From positions 4,990,501-5,054,500 of the forward strand of contig NZ_CP023202.1 in NCBI RefSeq assembly GCF_000220705.2: 64,000 nucleotides of DNA, given 5' to 3'. Below the pieces are notes generated by a model. The model saw only the letters and a program-made list of their open reading frames with translations. It was not told where the DNA came from and made no database searches. A program made the translations under genes and the position numbers. This DNA comes from Streptomyces xinghaiensis S187 (GTDB taxonomy: Bacteria; Actinomycetota; Actinomycetes; Streptomycetales; Streptomycetaceae). Shown in pieces: positions 1 through 8,573 of the stretch. Position 1 is the first letter of the stretch. Each line of letters begins with the position of its first letter.

Positions 1-1138
1 CCTGGGCGACCAGGCCCGCGTACAGCGGCTCCAGGGGGCGCACCGGCAGCGGGCGGGCGCCGTGCGGGCCGATCGCGGCCGGGACCTCGATGACGGCGTC
101 GTCGGGCAGGAACGGCAGGGTGCCGTCGTTGAGGACGTTCACCACCTGCACGTCCTCCCCGCCGCCCGCGCCGCCGCCCGGAGTGCCCCCGCCCGTGTCC
201 GTGCCCTGCCGCCCCAGCAGCGAGGCGGTGAGCGCCACCGCCGCCTCCGAGTAGTAGGCGCCGCCCCGCCGGGACAGCAGTTCCGGCTTGCGGTCGAGCG
301 CCGGGTCGGCGTACATCTCCAGCAACCGCCGTTCGATCCCGGCCACTTCGGCGGCGCGGGAGGAGCCCTCCCGCTGTTCCCGTACGGCCTCGTCGTGCCG
401 GTAGTAGTAGCGCAGGTAGTACGAGGGGACGACGCCGAGCCGTTCGAGGAGCGTGCGCGGCAGGCGCAGGGTGTCCGCCAGGGTGTCGCCGTGCTCGGCG
501 ATGAGCTCCGGCAGGACGTCCGTGCCGCCCAGGCGCACCCCGCGTTCCCAGGTCAGGTGGTTCAGGCCGACATGGTCCAGGGAGACGTCGGCGGGGTCGG
601 CGTCCAGCAGCGCGGCGAACCGCCGCTGGAAGCCGATGGCCACGTTGCACAGGCCGACGGCCCGGTGGCCGGCGGTGAGCAGCGCGCGGGTGACGATGCC
701 GACCGGATTCGTGAAGTCGACGATCCAGGCGTGCGGGCTGCGCCGCCGCACCCGCTCGGCGATGTCCAGGACGACGGGGACGGTGCGCAGCGCCTTGGCC
801 AGACCGCCCGCGCCGGTGGTCTCCTGGCCGACGCAGCCGCACTCCAGCGGCCAGGTCTCGTCCTCCCGGCGGGCGTCCTGCCCGCCGACGCGGAGCTGCA
901 GCAGGACCGCGTCCGCACCCTCCACCCCGGCGTCCAGGTCGCCGGTGAGGACGATCCGGCCGGGGTGGCCCTGCCGGGCGAGGATGCGCCGCGCCAGGCC
1001 GCCGACGAGCTCCAGCCGGTCCGCCGCGGGATCGACGAGCACCAGTTCGTCCACCGGCAGGATGTCGCGCAGCCGGGCGAAACCGTCGATGAGTTCGGGG
1101 GTGTAGGTGGAGCCTCCGCCGACGACCGCGAGCCGCAT
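1..1138 (-). CDS. GH4-family 6-phospho-beta-glucosidase, 3' end outside window
   Basis: Reading from the ATG at 1138, the protein opens with a Rossmann-type dinucleotide fold (MRLAVVGGGSTYTPE) and contains DFTNPVGIVT and GLCNVAIG. These are hallmarks of glycoside hydrolase family 4, which hydrolyses phosphorylated (or plain) glucosides by an NAD+- and divalent-metal-dependent redox mechanism. CN and the later H of GLNHLTW fit the usual metal ligands. About 379 codons are present and no stop is reached, so the C-terminus lies outside the window. An inserted Gly/Thr-rich stretch near residues 310-325 is unusual. No phosphotransferase gene is visible beside it, so the phosphorylated substrate is inferred from the family only. 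It is cytoplasmic. Confidence 0.85.
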   Translation of the reverse strand, partial: MRLAVVGGGSTYTPELIDGFARLRDILPVDELVLVDPAADRLELVGGLARRILARQGHPGRIVLTGDLDAGVEGADAVLLQLRVGGQDARREDETWPLECGCVGQETTGAGGLAKALRTVPVVLDIAERVRRRSPHAWIVDFTNPVGIVTRALLTAGHRAVGLCNVAIGFQRRFAALLDADPADVSLDHVGLNHLTWERGVRLGGTDVLPELIAEHGDTLADTLRLPRTLLERLGVVPSYYLRYYYRHDEAVREQREGSSRAAEVAGIERRLLEMYADPALDRKPELLSRRGGAYYSEAAVALTASLLGRQGTDTGGGTPGGGAGGGEDVQVVNVLNDGTLPFLPDDAVIEVPAAIGPHGARPLPVRPLEPLYAGLVAQ

Positions 1139-1203
1139 GGCCTTCCCTTCCCTTCCCCGGCGGGGCCGGTGACCGGCCCCGGACCGGGCCGCTGTGCGGG
1201 CCG

Positions 1204-2298
1204 TTACTTGGACAGGTGGGGGCCGGACGCCGGGGAGGGCGAGGCGGTCTGCGGGCTCTGGGGCAGCGGCGAGGCGTTGACGGACTGCGGTGAGGTGGAG
1301 CTGGCCAGGGCCGACGGGGGCGCCACACCCGCCAGCGGGTCCGGCCGCGGGGCCCCGTCCGCCGGCTCGGGCTCGGCGCCGACGATCCGGATGCCCGCGC
1401 CGTCGAAAGCCTGTTTGATACGCCAGCGCAGCTCCCGCTCCACCACGAGCCGCTTGCCCGGCATGGTCCTGGCGGAGGTGCGGATCACCACGGACTCCAG
1501 GGTCATCGACTCCAGGCCCAGCACCTCGACGGGGCCCCACAGCCGCTCGTTCCACGGCTCCTCGGCGGCCATCCGCTCACCGGCCTCCGCGATCGTCCGG
1601 CGGGCCTTCTCCAGGTCCTCCTCGGGCCGCAGATGGATGTCCACGGAGGCGGTGGCCCAGCCCTGGCTCTTGTTGCCGATCCGCTTGATCTCGCCGTTGC
1701 GGACGTACCAGATCTCGCCCTCGTCGCCGCGCAGCTTGGTCACGCGCAGGCCGACCTCGATCACCTCGCCGCTGGCGACGCCCGCGTCGACCACGTCACC
1801 CACGCCGTACTGGTCCTCCAGGATCATGAAGACGCCGGAGAGGAAGTCGGTGACGAGGTTGCGCGCGCCGAAGCCCAGCGCGATGCCGGCCACGCCGGCG
1901 CTGGCGAGGAGCGGCGCCAGATTGATGTTCAGCACGGACAGCACCGTCAGGGCCGCCGTGCCGAGGATGACGAACGAGGTGACGCTGCGCAGCACCGAGC
2001 CGATCGCCTCGGAGCGCTGGCGCCGCCGCTCGGCGTTCACCAGCAGACCGCGCAGCGGAAGACCTTCGGTGGCCTGGGAGCCGCGGTTCATCCGGGCGAT
2101 GAACTTGGTGATGGTGCGCCGGACGACGGAGCGCAGGACGAAGGCGACCACCAGGATCAGCAGGATGCGCAGCCCCGCGCCCAGCCAGACGGACCAGTTC
2201 TCCTCCACCCATCCGGCCGCCTGGCCGGCGTTCTCCTGGGCCTCGCGGAGCGTCGGCGCGGTGGGAGTGGTGGCATCGGCGAGAAACCTGGACAACAC
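1204..2298 (-). CDS. MscS-family mechanosensitive ion channel
   Basis: A 364-residue membrane protein. Three hydrophobic segments lie in the first ~150 residues, around LRILLILVVAFVL, VTSFVILGTAALTVL and the pore-lining Gly/Ala-rich helix LASAGVAGIALGFGARN. The cytoplasmic beta domain follows, with the typical EDQYGVGDVVD sequence. MscS channels open under membrane tension and release solutes during hypo-osmotic shock. The last ~50 residues are a Pro/Ser/Ala-rich tail that reads as disordered. It stands alone between the GH4 gene and the divergent HNH gene. The family call is firm; the conducted ion is not known. Confidence 0.9.
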   Translation of the reverse strand: MLSRFLADATTPTAPTLREAQENAGQAAGWVEENWSVWLGAGLRILLILVVAFVLRSVVRRTITKFIARMNRGSQATEGLPLRGLLVNAERRRQRSEAIGSVLRSVTSFVILGTAALTVLSVLNINLAPLLASAGVAGIALGFGARNLVTDFLSGVFMILEDQYGVGDVVDAGVASGEVIEVGLRVTKLRGDEGEIWYVRNGEIKRIGNKSQGWATASVDIHLRPEEDLEKARRTIAEAGERMAAEEPWNERLWGPVEVLGLESMTLESVVIRTSARTMPGKRLVVERELRWRIKQAFDGAGIRIVGAEPEPADGAPRPDPLAGVAPPSALASSTSPQSVNASPLPQSPQTASPSPASGPHLSK

Positions 2299-2563
2299 AG
2301 CGAAACCCTCCGTGAACGACCCGGCCGCCCGGTGGCACCGGACGGTCCGGCCGGCAGACCAACCAGACTAACGGGACCGGGCGGTGCACCTGTTCGTTCC
2401 GTTCGAGGGAGAGAGCTCTTCCTGCGGGGGAAGAACCCCGTGTGGTCGAAAACACTCCTGATGCGTTACGCGGACCTGGTGGCGCCATCACCTGGGCTGA
2501 GGGGAAACTGTCTGCAGATCGTCCCGGCGCGAGCCACGCGTCGCCGGCGTACAAGGAGGCACC

Positions 2564-3100
2564 GTGCCGCATGTCCTGGTCCTCAACGCGTCGTACGAGC
2601 CACTCGGCGTCGTACCGCTCCGCCGCGCCCTCGTGCTCGTCCTCAACGGCAAGGCGGTCAGCCTCGAGGACTCCGGCGCCCTGATGCACAGCGCCACCCA
2701 GACGGTCCCCGCGCCCAGCGTCGTCCGTCTGAAGCGCTTCGTACGGGTGCCCTACCGCGGGCCCGTCCCGCTCACCCGGCGGGCGCTGTTCGCCCGGGAC
2801 GGCGGGCGCTGCGCCTACTGCGGCGCCACCGCGACGAGCGTGGACCACGTCATCCCGCGCAGCCGCGGCGGCCAGCACTCCTGGGAGAACGTGGTCGCCG
2901 CCTGCCGGCGCTGCAACCACGTCAAGGCGGACCGGCACGTCTCCGAGCTGGGCTGGCGGCTCCGGCACCAGCCGGCGCCACCCTCCGGGCTGGCCTGGCG
3001 CATCATCGGCACCGGGCATCGGGACCCACGCTGGCTGCCCTATCTGCAGCCCTACGGCGCGGAGGACGCGATGGCCCGGATCGACGGCATATCCGCCTAG
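2564..3100 (+). CDS. HNH endonuclease family protein
   Basis: 178 residues starting at GTG 2564, with AAGGAGG about 5 bases upstream. The C-terminal half carries a complete HNH nuclease domain: a CAYCG zinc pair, VDHVIPRSRGG (catalytic His region), ENVVAACRRCNHVKADR with the second zinc pair and the final Asn-His. The N-terminal ~80 residues (LNASYEPLGVVPLRRA) are typical of the widespread actinobacterial stand-alone HNH proteins. Its substrate is unknown; the family cuts DNA, sometimes in recombination or repair. No phage or restriction genes lie next to it. It converges with the GH84 gene. Confidence 0.88.
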   Translation: MPHVLVLNASYEPLGVVPLRRALVLVLNGKAVSLEDSGALMHSATQTVPAPSVVRLKRFVRVPYRGPVPLTRRALFARDGGRCAYCGATATSVDHVIPRSRGGQHSWENVVAACRRCNHVKADRHVSELGWRLRHQPAPPSGLAWRIIGTGHRDPRWLPYLQPYGAEDAMARIDGISA

Positions 3101-3226
3101 ATCCGGGCCCTCTTGCGCCTGCCGGGCCGCCCGGCCCCGCCCCGGTCCGCCGGGGAGGAGCGGGGGCGGTCACCGCTCGGGCGCGGGGCGCCGGGGCGGC
3201 TGCCGGACGGCGCGGGCGCGCCGGGC

Positions 3227-6200
3227 TCAGCGTCCGACCGCGTACGCCTCCACGGAGAACAGCGAGTAGCCGTACCGGGTGGCGCGCTGCTCGCCCTGGA
3301 CGCGGATGAACCGGGTGTCCGGCGCGTCCATCCGCACCGACTCCCGGCCGCCCCGGCCGTCCCGCACGGCCGCCGCGTCCCGCCAGACGCGCCCGTCGGC
3401 CGAGACCTGGACGCGGTAGCGGGCCGCGTACGCGTCCTGCCAGTGCAGCACCACCTGGCCGACCCGGGCCGGACGGTCCAGCTCGATCTGGAACCAGGCG
3501 TTGTCCTCGGCCGGGGAGGACCAGCGGGTCGCCGGGTCGCCGTCGACGGCCGCCGGGGCCGGGAAGTCGGTGGTCTCGTCGCCCGAGGAGGTGGCCGTGG
3601 CGCCGCGCGCCAGATCCGGGCCGCCGGTCTCCGGGAACGCCCGTACGGTCAGGGTCCGCTTCTCGCCCGCGAAATCGAACGGCACCTCGTACGAACCGGC
3701 GGGGGTGTCCTCCGGGACGGAGACCGTTACCGGCACCTCGGTCTTCGTGCCCCGCCGCACGGTGACGCCCTGCGGGACCTTCACCTCGATGCCCTCGGGG
3801 GACGTGGCGACCAGCCGGCCGCGCACGTCCGCGGGGCGTTCGGCCGTCAGTTCGACCGGGATCTTCTCCTCGCCGCCGATCGTCACGTCCGTCTCCCCGC
3901 GCGCCAGGTCCAGCCGGGCGTCCGGCAGGTCGGCGAACCACGGCACCACGCCCCGCACCTCCGGGGCCCGGTCGCCGCGCGGCCAGGTCAGCCGCACGGT
4001 GTCCGCGCGGACGTCCTCCCCGCCGAGCTGCGTCCAGCCCTCCCCGGACAGCCGGCCCAGGCTCCGCCAGCCCTCGCCGGGCACACGGGCCTCCACGACC
4101 GCGCCGGTGTCCCGGTCCGGGGCGGACAGCACGGTCACCGCGGCCAGCGGGCGGGTGCCGCCCAGGTCGACGCGGAGTTCCCCGGGGCGTTCCGTGACCG
4201 CTTCACGGGGACGCGCCCGGTCGGCGCCCGTCCAGGCGTCCGCGCGCCCGACGGCCTTCTTCAGGAACGGGTCGAGCACGCCCTCGCCGACGGTCGCCGG
4301 GGAGGCGGCGATCTCCTTGCGGAGCCGCTGCAGGTCCAGCTGCGCCCGCCAGGCCGCTCCGCCGTTCCCGCGCGCCTGTGCGAGCAGCATCTCCACGGCG
4401 CGCTCGCCCGCACGGCCGTACCGCGCCAGCTGCGCCAGCCACGGACCGGCCTCGCGGTCCGCCGCCAGTTCCTCGCCGGCCGGACCGGAAATCTCCTCCG
4501 GCGCGCGGCGCATGACACGGAAGGCCTCGCTCAGCCGTTCGCCCGCGGTCTCCAGCTCCTCGCGGTCGCCGCGGCTGTGGGCCGTCCACAGCGCGTCGAT
4601 CAGGGGCCGCAGATACGCCGACTCCTTGCCGCCCAGCCCGGAGGAGGCGCCGTGGGCCGCGAGGACGCCCAGCGCCCGGCGGGACCGGGCGTCCGGGCCC
4701 GCGAGCGCGTCGACGGCCGCCTGCCAGGACTCCTGCGGCCGGTAGCCGCGCGGGTTCCAGGAGAAGTCGGCCGCCGTGAAGAGCGGGAGGCGGGAGGCGG
4801 CCGGCTGTGCCATGGCGTTGGCCAGCAGGGCGGAGGAGCCGACGGCGACACCCGGCTCCCGGCCCCGGTACGGGCCGAGGAAGAGCCGGTCCTGCGCGAA
4901 GTCGTTGACCGGGTAGTTGTCCACGGTGACGAGGGGGTGGCCGAACGCCTCGCGGGCGTCCGCCAGCTGCCCGCCGGTGATCTTCTTCGGCACGACGCCG
5001 ACGCCCGTCCAGGCGACCTCCACCTCCCGGCGGAGCGCTCCCGCGAGAGCGCTGCGGTAGGCGGTGGCGCCGTCCTGGTAGTACTCGGTGGGCATCACCG
5101 ACAGCGGGGCGGCGCCGGGGTGGCGGTCGGCGAGATGCTCCGCGACGGCGTTGGCGACCCGGGCCTGGGCCCGGGCGGCGGCCTCCGGGCCGGAGCCGAA
5201 CCGCTCGGCGTCCGCGTCGCAGTGCCACTCGCTGTAGCTCACGTCCTGGAACTGGAGCTGGAACGCGCGGACGCCCAGCGCCCACATGGCGTCGATCTTG
5301 CGGGTGAGCGCCCTGAGGTCGTCGTCGGAGGAGAAGCAGAGGGCCTGGCCGGGGGAGACCGCCCAGCCGAGCGTCACATGGTTGGCGCGGGCCCGTTCGG
5401 CGAGCGCGCGGAACTCGCCGCGCTGCCCGGCGGGGTACGGGTCGCGCCAGCGGCTCTGCCGGTACGGGTCGTCGCCGGCCGCGTAGAGATAGTGGTTCTG
5501 CTTGGTGCGGCCCAGGAAGTCGAGGTGCTCCAGCCGCTGTTCGCGGGTCCAGGGGGTGCCGTAGAAGCTCTCGGTGACGCCGCGCACGGCGGTGCCCGGC
5601 CAGTCGCGGACGACGACACCGGCGAAGGAGCGGCCGGCCCGGCCCGCCGTAGCGCCGTCGCTGCCGCTGCGGCTGTCACCGTCGCCGTCGCCGGACGGGA
5701 CGACGAGCTGACGCAGCGTCTGCACGGCGTGGAAGAGGCCGTCACCGCCCCGGCCGGTGAGGGCGACGGTGTCCCGCCCGCCGGTCCGGCCGGCGGCCAG
5801 CCGGTAGCCGCCGGACGGCAGATCACCGGCCGACGGTGCGCGCAGGGCGCGCAGTGCCTCCGCCGCACCCTTCGCGTCCGCCCGCACCACCAGGGCGTCG
5901 TGCGGCAGTTCGCCGCCCGGGCGGACGTCGAGCACCCTGCGGGCGCCGGCCGAGCGCAGCAGGGCGCGCAGCGCGTCGAGCGCGTACGGGTCGGCGTTGT
6001 CATCGGACACCAGTGCGACCTGCTCGGTCACGCGGGCGGGCTCCCCCTGGGCGCGCAGATCCTGCGGGCGGGGCCAGACGGACGGTACGGAGGTGTCGCC
6101 CTTGCGCTCCTCGGCCGTGGAGGCCGAGTCGCCCGCGGGGGAGGGCGCCGCGGCCGCGGAGGGCGCCGTTCCGACGAGCCCGCCGATCATCGCGGCGGCC

Positions 6201-6337
6201 AGCGCGGTGGCCCCGGCGACGCGGGGGCGCAGCCCGGCGCCCCGCCGGCCCGGTCCGGCGGGCCCGTCCGCCGGCCGTGAATCGCCCCGTCCGTCGTCTG
6301 CGCCGCCCCCGAGCGGGCCGGTGAGCCGGAACTGCAC
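3227..6337 (-). CDS. Secreted GH84-type beta-N-acetylglucosaminidase with C-terminal F5/8 (CBM32) domain
   Basis: 1036 residues from GTG 6337, chosen because GAGGAG lies 6 bases before it; in-frame starts further upstream lack a site. An Arg-rich n-region and hydrophobic core (AGATALAAAMIGGLVGTAPSA) form a signal peptide. Next come a GH20b-like N-terminal domain, a GH84 catalytic barrel (around residues 220-520, with PTEYY, WTG and DNYPVND), a helical region, an NPCBM/Ig-like segment and a discoidin/CBM32 domain near the C-terminus (WSSPAEDNAWFQIELD). The family removes GlcNAc from glycans or glycoproteins. The usual catalytic Asp-Asp pair reads Gln364-Asp365 here (FQDVS), so the activity may differ. 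The protein is exported, probably cell-surface or extracellular. Confidence 0.85.
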   Translation of the reverse strand: MQFRLTGPLGGGADDGRGDSRPADGPAGPGRRGAGLRPRVAGATALAAAMIGGLVGTAPSAAAAPSPAGDSASTAEERKGDTSVPSVWPRPQDLRAQGEPARVTEQVALVSDDNADPYALDALRALLRSAGARRVLDVRPGGELPHDALVVRADAKGAAEALRALRAPSAGDLPSGGYRLAAGRTGGRDTVALTGRGGDGLFHAVQTLRQLVVPSGDGDGDSRSGSDGATAGRAGRSFAGVVVRDWPGTAVRGVTESFYGTPWTREQRLEHLDFLGRTKQNHYLYAAGDDPYRQSRWRDPYPAGQRGEFRALAERARANHVTLGWAVSPGQALCFSSDDDLRALTRKIDAMWALGVRAFQLQFQDVSYSEWHCDADAERFGSGPEAAARAQARVANAVAEHLADRHPGAAPLSVMPTEYYQDGATAYRSALAGALRREVEVAWTGVGVVPKKITGGQLADAREAFGHPLVTVDNYPVNDFAQDRLFLGPYRGREPGVAVGSSALLANAMAQPAASRLPLFTAADFSWNPRGYRPQESWQAAVDALAGPDARSRRALGVLAAHGASSGLGGKESAYLRPLIDALWTAHSRGDREELETAGERLSEAFRVMRRAPEEISGPAGEELAADREAGPWLAQLARYGRAGERAVEMLLAQARGNGGAAWRAQLDLQRLRKEIAASPATVGEGVLDPFLKKAVGRADAWTGADRARPREAVTERPGELRVDLGGTRPLAAVTVLSAPDRDTGAVVEARVPGEGWRSLGRLSGEGWTQLGGEDVRADTVRLTWPRGDRAPEVRGVVPWFADLPDARLDLARGETDVTIGGEEKIPVELTAERPADVRGRLVATSPEGIEVKVPQGVTVRRGTKTEVPVTVSVPEDTPAGSYEVPFDFAGEKRTLTVRAFPETGGPDLARGATATSSGDETTDFPAPAAVDGDPATRWSSPAEDNAWFQIELDRPARVGQVVLHWQDAYAARYRVQVSADGRVWRDAAAVRDGRGGRESVRMDAPDTRFIRVQGEQRATRYGYSLFSVEAYAVGR

Positions 6338-6573
6338 GGTTGTCTCCTCGCCCTGTCCGAACCTGCCGGCCGCCCGCCCCTTCCGGGACGGAACCCCGGG
6401 CAACCGGAACCGAGCCCACCACCGCCCCGGGAGAAGTGTCAACGTTCGGGCCCCGCATGTCCCGATTGGCGAGGTATGGCAGGGGTGTTGGCGGGGGCCG
6501 GGCGGGTATAAGAGGGCTTCCGCCGGGCGGTGTCCGGGAGCCGCCGTGCCGGCCCCGGAGCGCCTGCCGGTCC

Positions 6574-6579
6574 TAGAGT
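6574..6579 (+). promoter_or_regulatory. -10 element, leaderless amidase promoter
   Basis: TAGAGT lies six bases before the amidase ATG and no Shine-Dalgarno sequence is present. The mRNA would therefore start at or next to the start codon. No convincing -35 box is visible. Confidence 0.5.
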
Positions 6580-6585
6580 GGGCGG

Positions 6586-8034
6586 ATGGCGGATCCCCAT
6601 GAGTTGACGATGCTCGAACAGGCCGCTGCCGTACGGGACGGAGAGCTGTCCCCGGTCGAACTCACCGAGCACTACCTGCGCCGCGTCGAACACCTGGACG
6701 CTTCCGTCGGCGCCTACCTCACCGTCACCGCCGACCGCGCCCTGGACGGCGCGCGGCGGGCCGAGCGCCTCCTCGCACGGCACGCGGCGGCTGGCGGAGC
6801 CGGGCTGCCGCCGCTGCTGGGGGTGCCGCTGCCGGTCAAGGACCTCGACGCCGTGCCGGGCGTCCGCTGCACCTACGGCTCCGCCGTCTTCGCCGGGCAC
6901 ACCGCCCCTGAGGACGAGGAACCGCGGCTCGTCGCGCTGCTCCGGGAGGCCGGCACCGTTCTGCTGGGCAAGACCAACACCCCCGAGTTCGGGCTGCCCG
7001 CCTACACCGAGGGCCGGGTCGGCCCGCCCGCCCGCTCGCCGTACGACCCGTCGCGGGGCGCGGGGGGCTCCAGCGGGGGCGCGGCCGCCGCCGTGGCCGC
7101 CGGGCTGGCGCCCGCCGCGCAGGGCAGCGACGGCGGCGGCTCCATCCGCATCCCCGCGAGCTGCTGCGGCATCGTCGGCGTCAAGCCGAGCCGGGGCCGG
7201 GTCAGCCCCGCCCCCGGCGGCGACATCAGCGGGCTGGCGACCGCCGGGCCGCTCGCCCGTACCGTCCGGGACGCCGCCGCGCTGCTCGACGTGATGGCGG
7301 CCCCGGCGCCCGGGGACCCGGTGCCGCTCGCCGCGCCCGGGACGCCCTTCCTCCGCTGGTGCGACCGGACGCCCGGACGGCTGCGGATCGGCCGCTGGGC
7401 CCGTCCTGACGTGCCCGGCGTCACCGTCGCGCCGGAGGTGCTCGCCGCCTACGAGAGGACGTCCGCGCTCCTGGCCGGACTGGGCCACGAGATCGTGGAC
7501 GTGGAGCAGCCGCTGCGGCCGGGCGACCGGGACACCTTCACGCCCGTCTGGGCGGTGATGTCCGCGCTCGTGCCCGTCCCCGCGGAGCGGGAGGAGGAGC
7601 TGCTGCCGCTCACGCGCTGGCTGCGGGAGCGCGGCCGGGCCGCCACCGGCCTGGACTACGCGCGGGCCCTGGAGTCCATGCAGCGGGTCGGCCGGCGGCT
7701 GGCCGGGGCCGTCGCCCGGTGCGACGCCGTGCTCACCCCCACGCTCGCCCAGCTGCCGGCGCCCGTGGGCGCGCTGCGGAACGACGACGACCCGGCGGCC
7801 GATTTCGCCGCCCAGGTGGCGTTCACCCCGTTCACCGGGCCCTGGAACATCGCCGGGCTGCCCGCGGTCTCCCTGCCCGTGGAGTGGACGGACGAGGGGC
7901 TTCCGGTCGGGATGATGCTCGGCGCCGCGCACGGGGCCGAGGGCCCGCTGCTGGCGCTGGCCGCGCAGGTCGAGGCGGCCGTGGCGCCCCGTCCGGGGCC
8001 GTGGGGCTGGGGCCCGCGGCCCCGCGTCTGGTGA
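6586..8034 (+). CDS. Amidase-signature family hydrolase
   Basis: 482 residues, the usual size for the family. The Ser-cisSer-Lys triad is visible: Lys85 in PLPVKD, Ser162/Ser163 in GGSSGG, and the nucleophile Ser186 in GGGSIRIP. Amidase-signature enzymes hydrolyse C-N amide bonds. The C-terminal half has the normal PWNIAGLPAVSLP segment. Substrate cannot be told from sequence; it is not part of a gatCAB set, so a stand-alone amidase is the likely role. It is cytoplasmic with no signal peptide. It is transcribed away from the GH84 gene. Confidence 0.88.
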   Translation: MADPHELTMLEQAAAVRDGELSPVELTEHYLRRVEHLDASVGAYLTVTADRALDGARRAERLLARHAAAGGAGLPPLLGVPLPVKDLDAVPGVRCTYGSAVFAGHTAPEDEEPRLVALLREAGTVLLGKTNTPEFGLPAYTEGRVGPPARSPYDPSRGAGGSSGGAAAAVAAGLAPAAQGSDGGGSIRIPASCCGIVGVKPSRGRVSPAPGGDISGLATAGPLARTVRDAAALLDVMAAPAPGDPVPLAAPGTPFLRWCDRTPGRLRIGRWARPDVPGVTVAPEVLAAYERTSALLAGLGHEIVDVEQPLRPGDRDTFTPVWAVMSALVPVPAEREEELLPLTRWLRERGRAATGLDYARALESMQRVGRRLAGAVARCDAVLTPTLAQLPAPVGALRNDDDPAADFAAQVAFTPFTGPWNIAGLPAVSLPVEWTDEGLPVGMMLGAAHGAEGPLLALAAQVEAAVAPRPGPWGWGPRPRVW

Positions 8035-8041
8035 GCCTCCC

Positions 8042-8074
8042 GGGGGGATTCGTCCCGTCGTGTCCCGGTTTTTT
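8042..8074 (+). terminator. Possible terminator after amidase
   Basis: A weak G-rich/C-rich hairpin with a TTCG loop is followed by six T residues (8069-8074), rare in this GC-rich window. The stem is imperfect and separated from the T run, so the call is tentative. Confidence 0.3.
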
Positions 8075-8297
8075 CGTTGACTCCGCCACTGCCCCCCTTG
8101 TTTCTCTCGCAATAAATCCGCCGCCTTGACTACCCTTTCGGCTTCAAGCCCTGCGCCGGAAGCGCTGTCCGGCCGCGAAATCAACCCACCGGGGAGCGAT
8201 TGTGACGAGAGCCACGTTCGCCCCGCGTTTGGGTCTGGCCCGGCTCCAGCGGGGTAGGGCTGCTGTGTCGTACCGACCACGATCTACGGAGGCCCAG

Positions 8298-8573
8298 GTG
8301 GCCACATCCGCTCTTCTCCTCTCGACCCTCTCCAAACCCGGCGACCCGGTCGAACCGTTCAATCCGCTGGACCTCGACGGACTGACGGACATCGACTCGG
8401 GTCTCGACGGCGCCAGCTCCGGCGAATACTCCGAACCCCCGCTCACCAGCGAACCACCGCTGCCCGACCGCACCCCCCTCACCAGCGAGCCCGCGCTCGC
8501 CACCGAACTTCCGCTGACCAGTGAACCCACGGCCACCGGCATGGGCGCCGGTCTGGAGTGCACGGAGGTCTGA
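8298..8573 (+). CDS. Small acidic repeat protein coupled to malQ
   Basis: 91 residues from GTG 8298, preceded by GGAGG at 5-base spacing. Its TGA is followed immediately by the malQ ATG at 8574, so the two are almost certainly cotranslated. The N-terminal third is hydrophobic then acidic (FNPLDLDGLTDIDSG). The second half repeats a degenerate PLTSEP unit (EPPLTSEPP, TPLTSEP, LPLTSEP). One Cys sits near the end. There is no transmembrane segment. I do not recognise a family. It could be a small regulator or partner of MalQ, or a peptide precursor, but no modification enzyme lies nearby. Confidence 0.65.
   Translation: MATSALLLSTLSKPGDPVEPFNPLDLDGLTDIDSGLDGASSGEYSEPPLTSEPPLPDRTPLTSEPALATELPLTSEPTATGMGAGLECTEV

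Noticed and set aside
62..2371. Long plus-strand open frame of 769 codons
   Set aside because: It lies over the GH4 and MscS genes on the other strand and its protein has biased low-complexity sequence without domains. Same for other very long frames opposite pepN, eccC and valS.
8298..8573. Lanthipeptide or lasso-peptide precursor
   Set aside because: Only one Cys, no core-like Ser/Thr/Cys cluster, and no synthetase, cyclase or transporter nearby.
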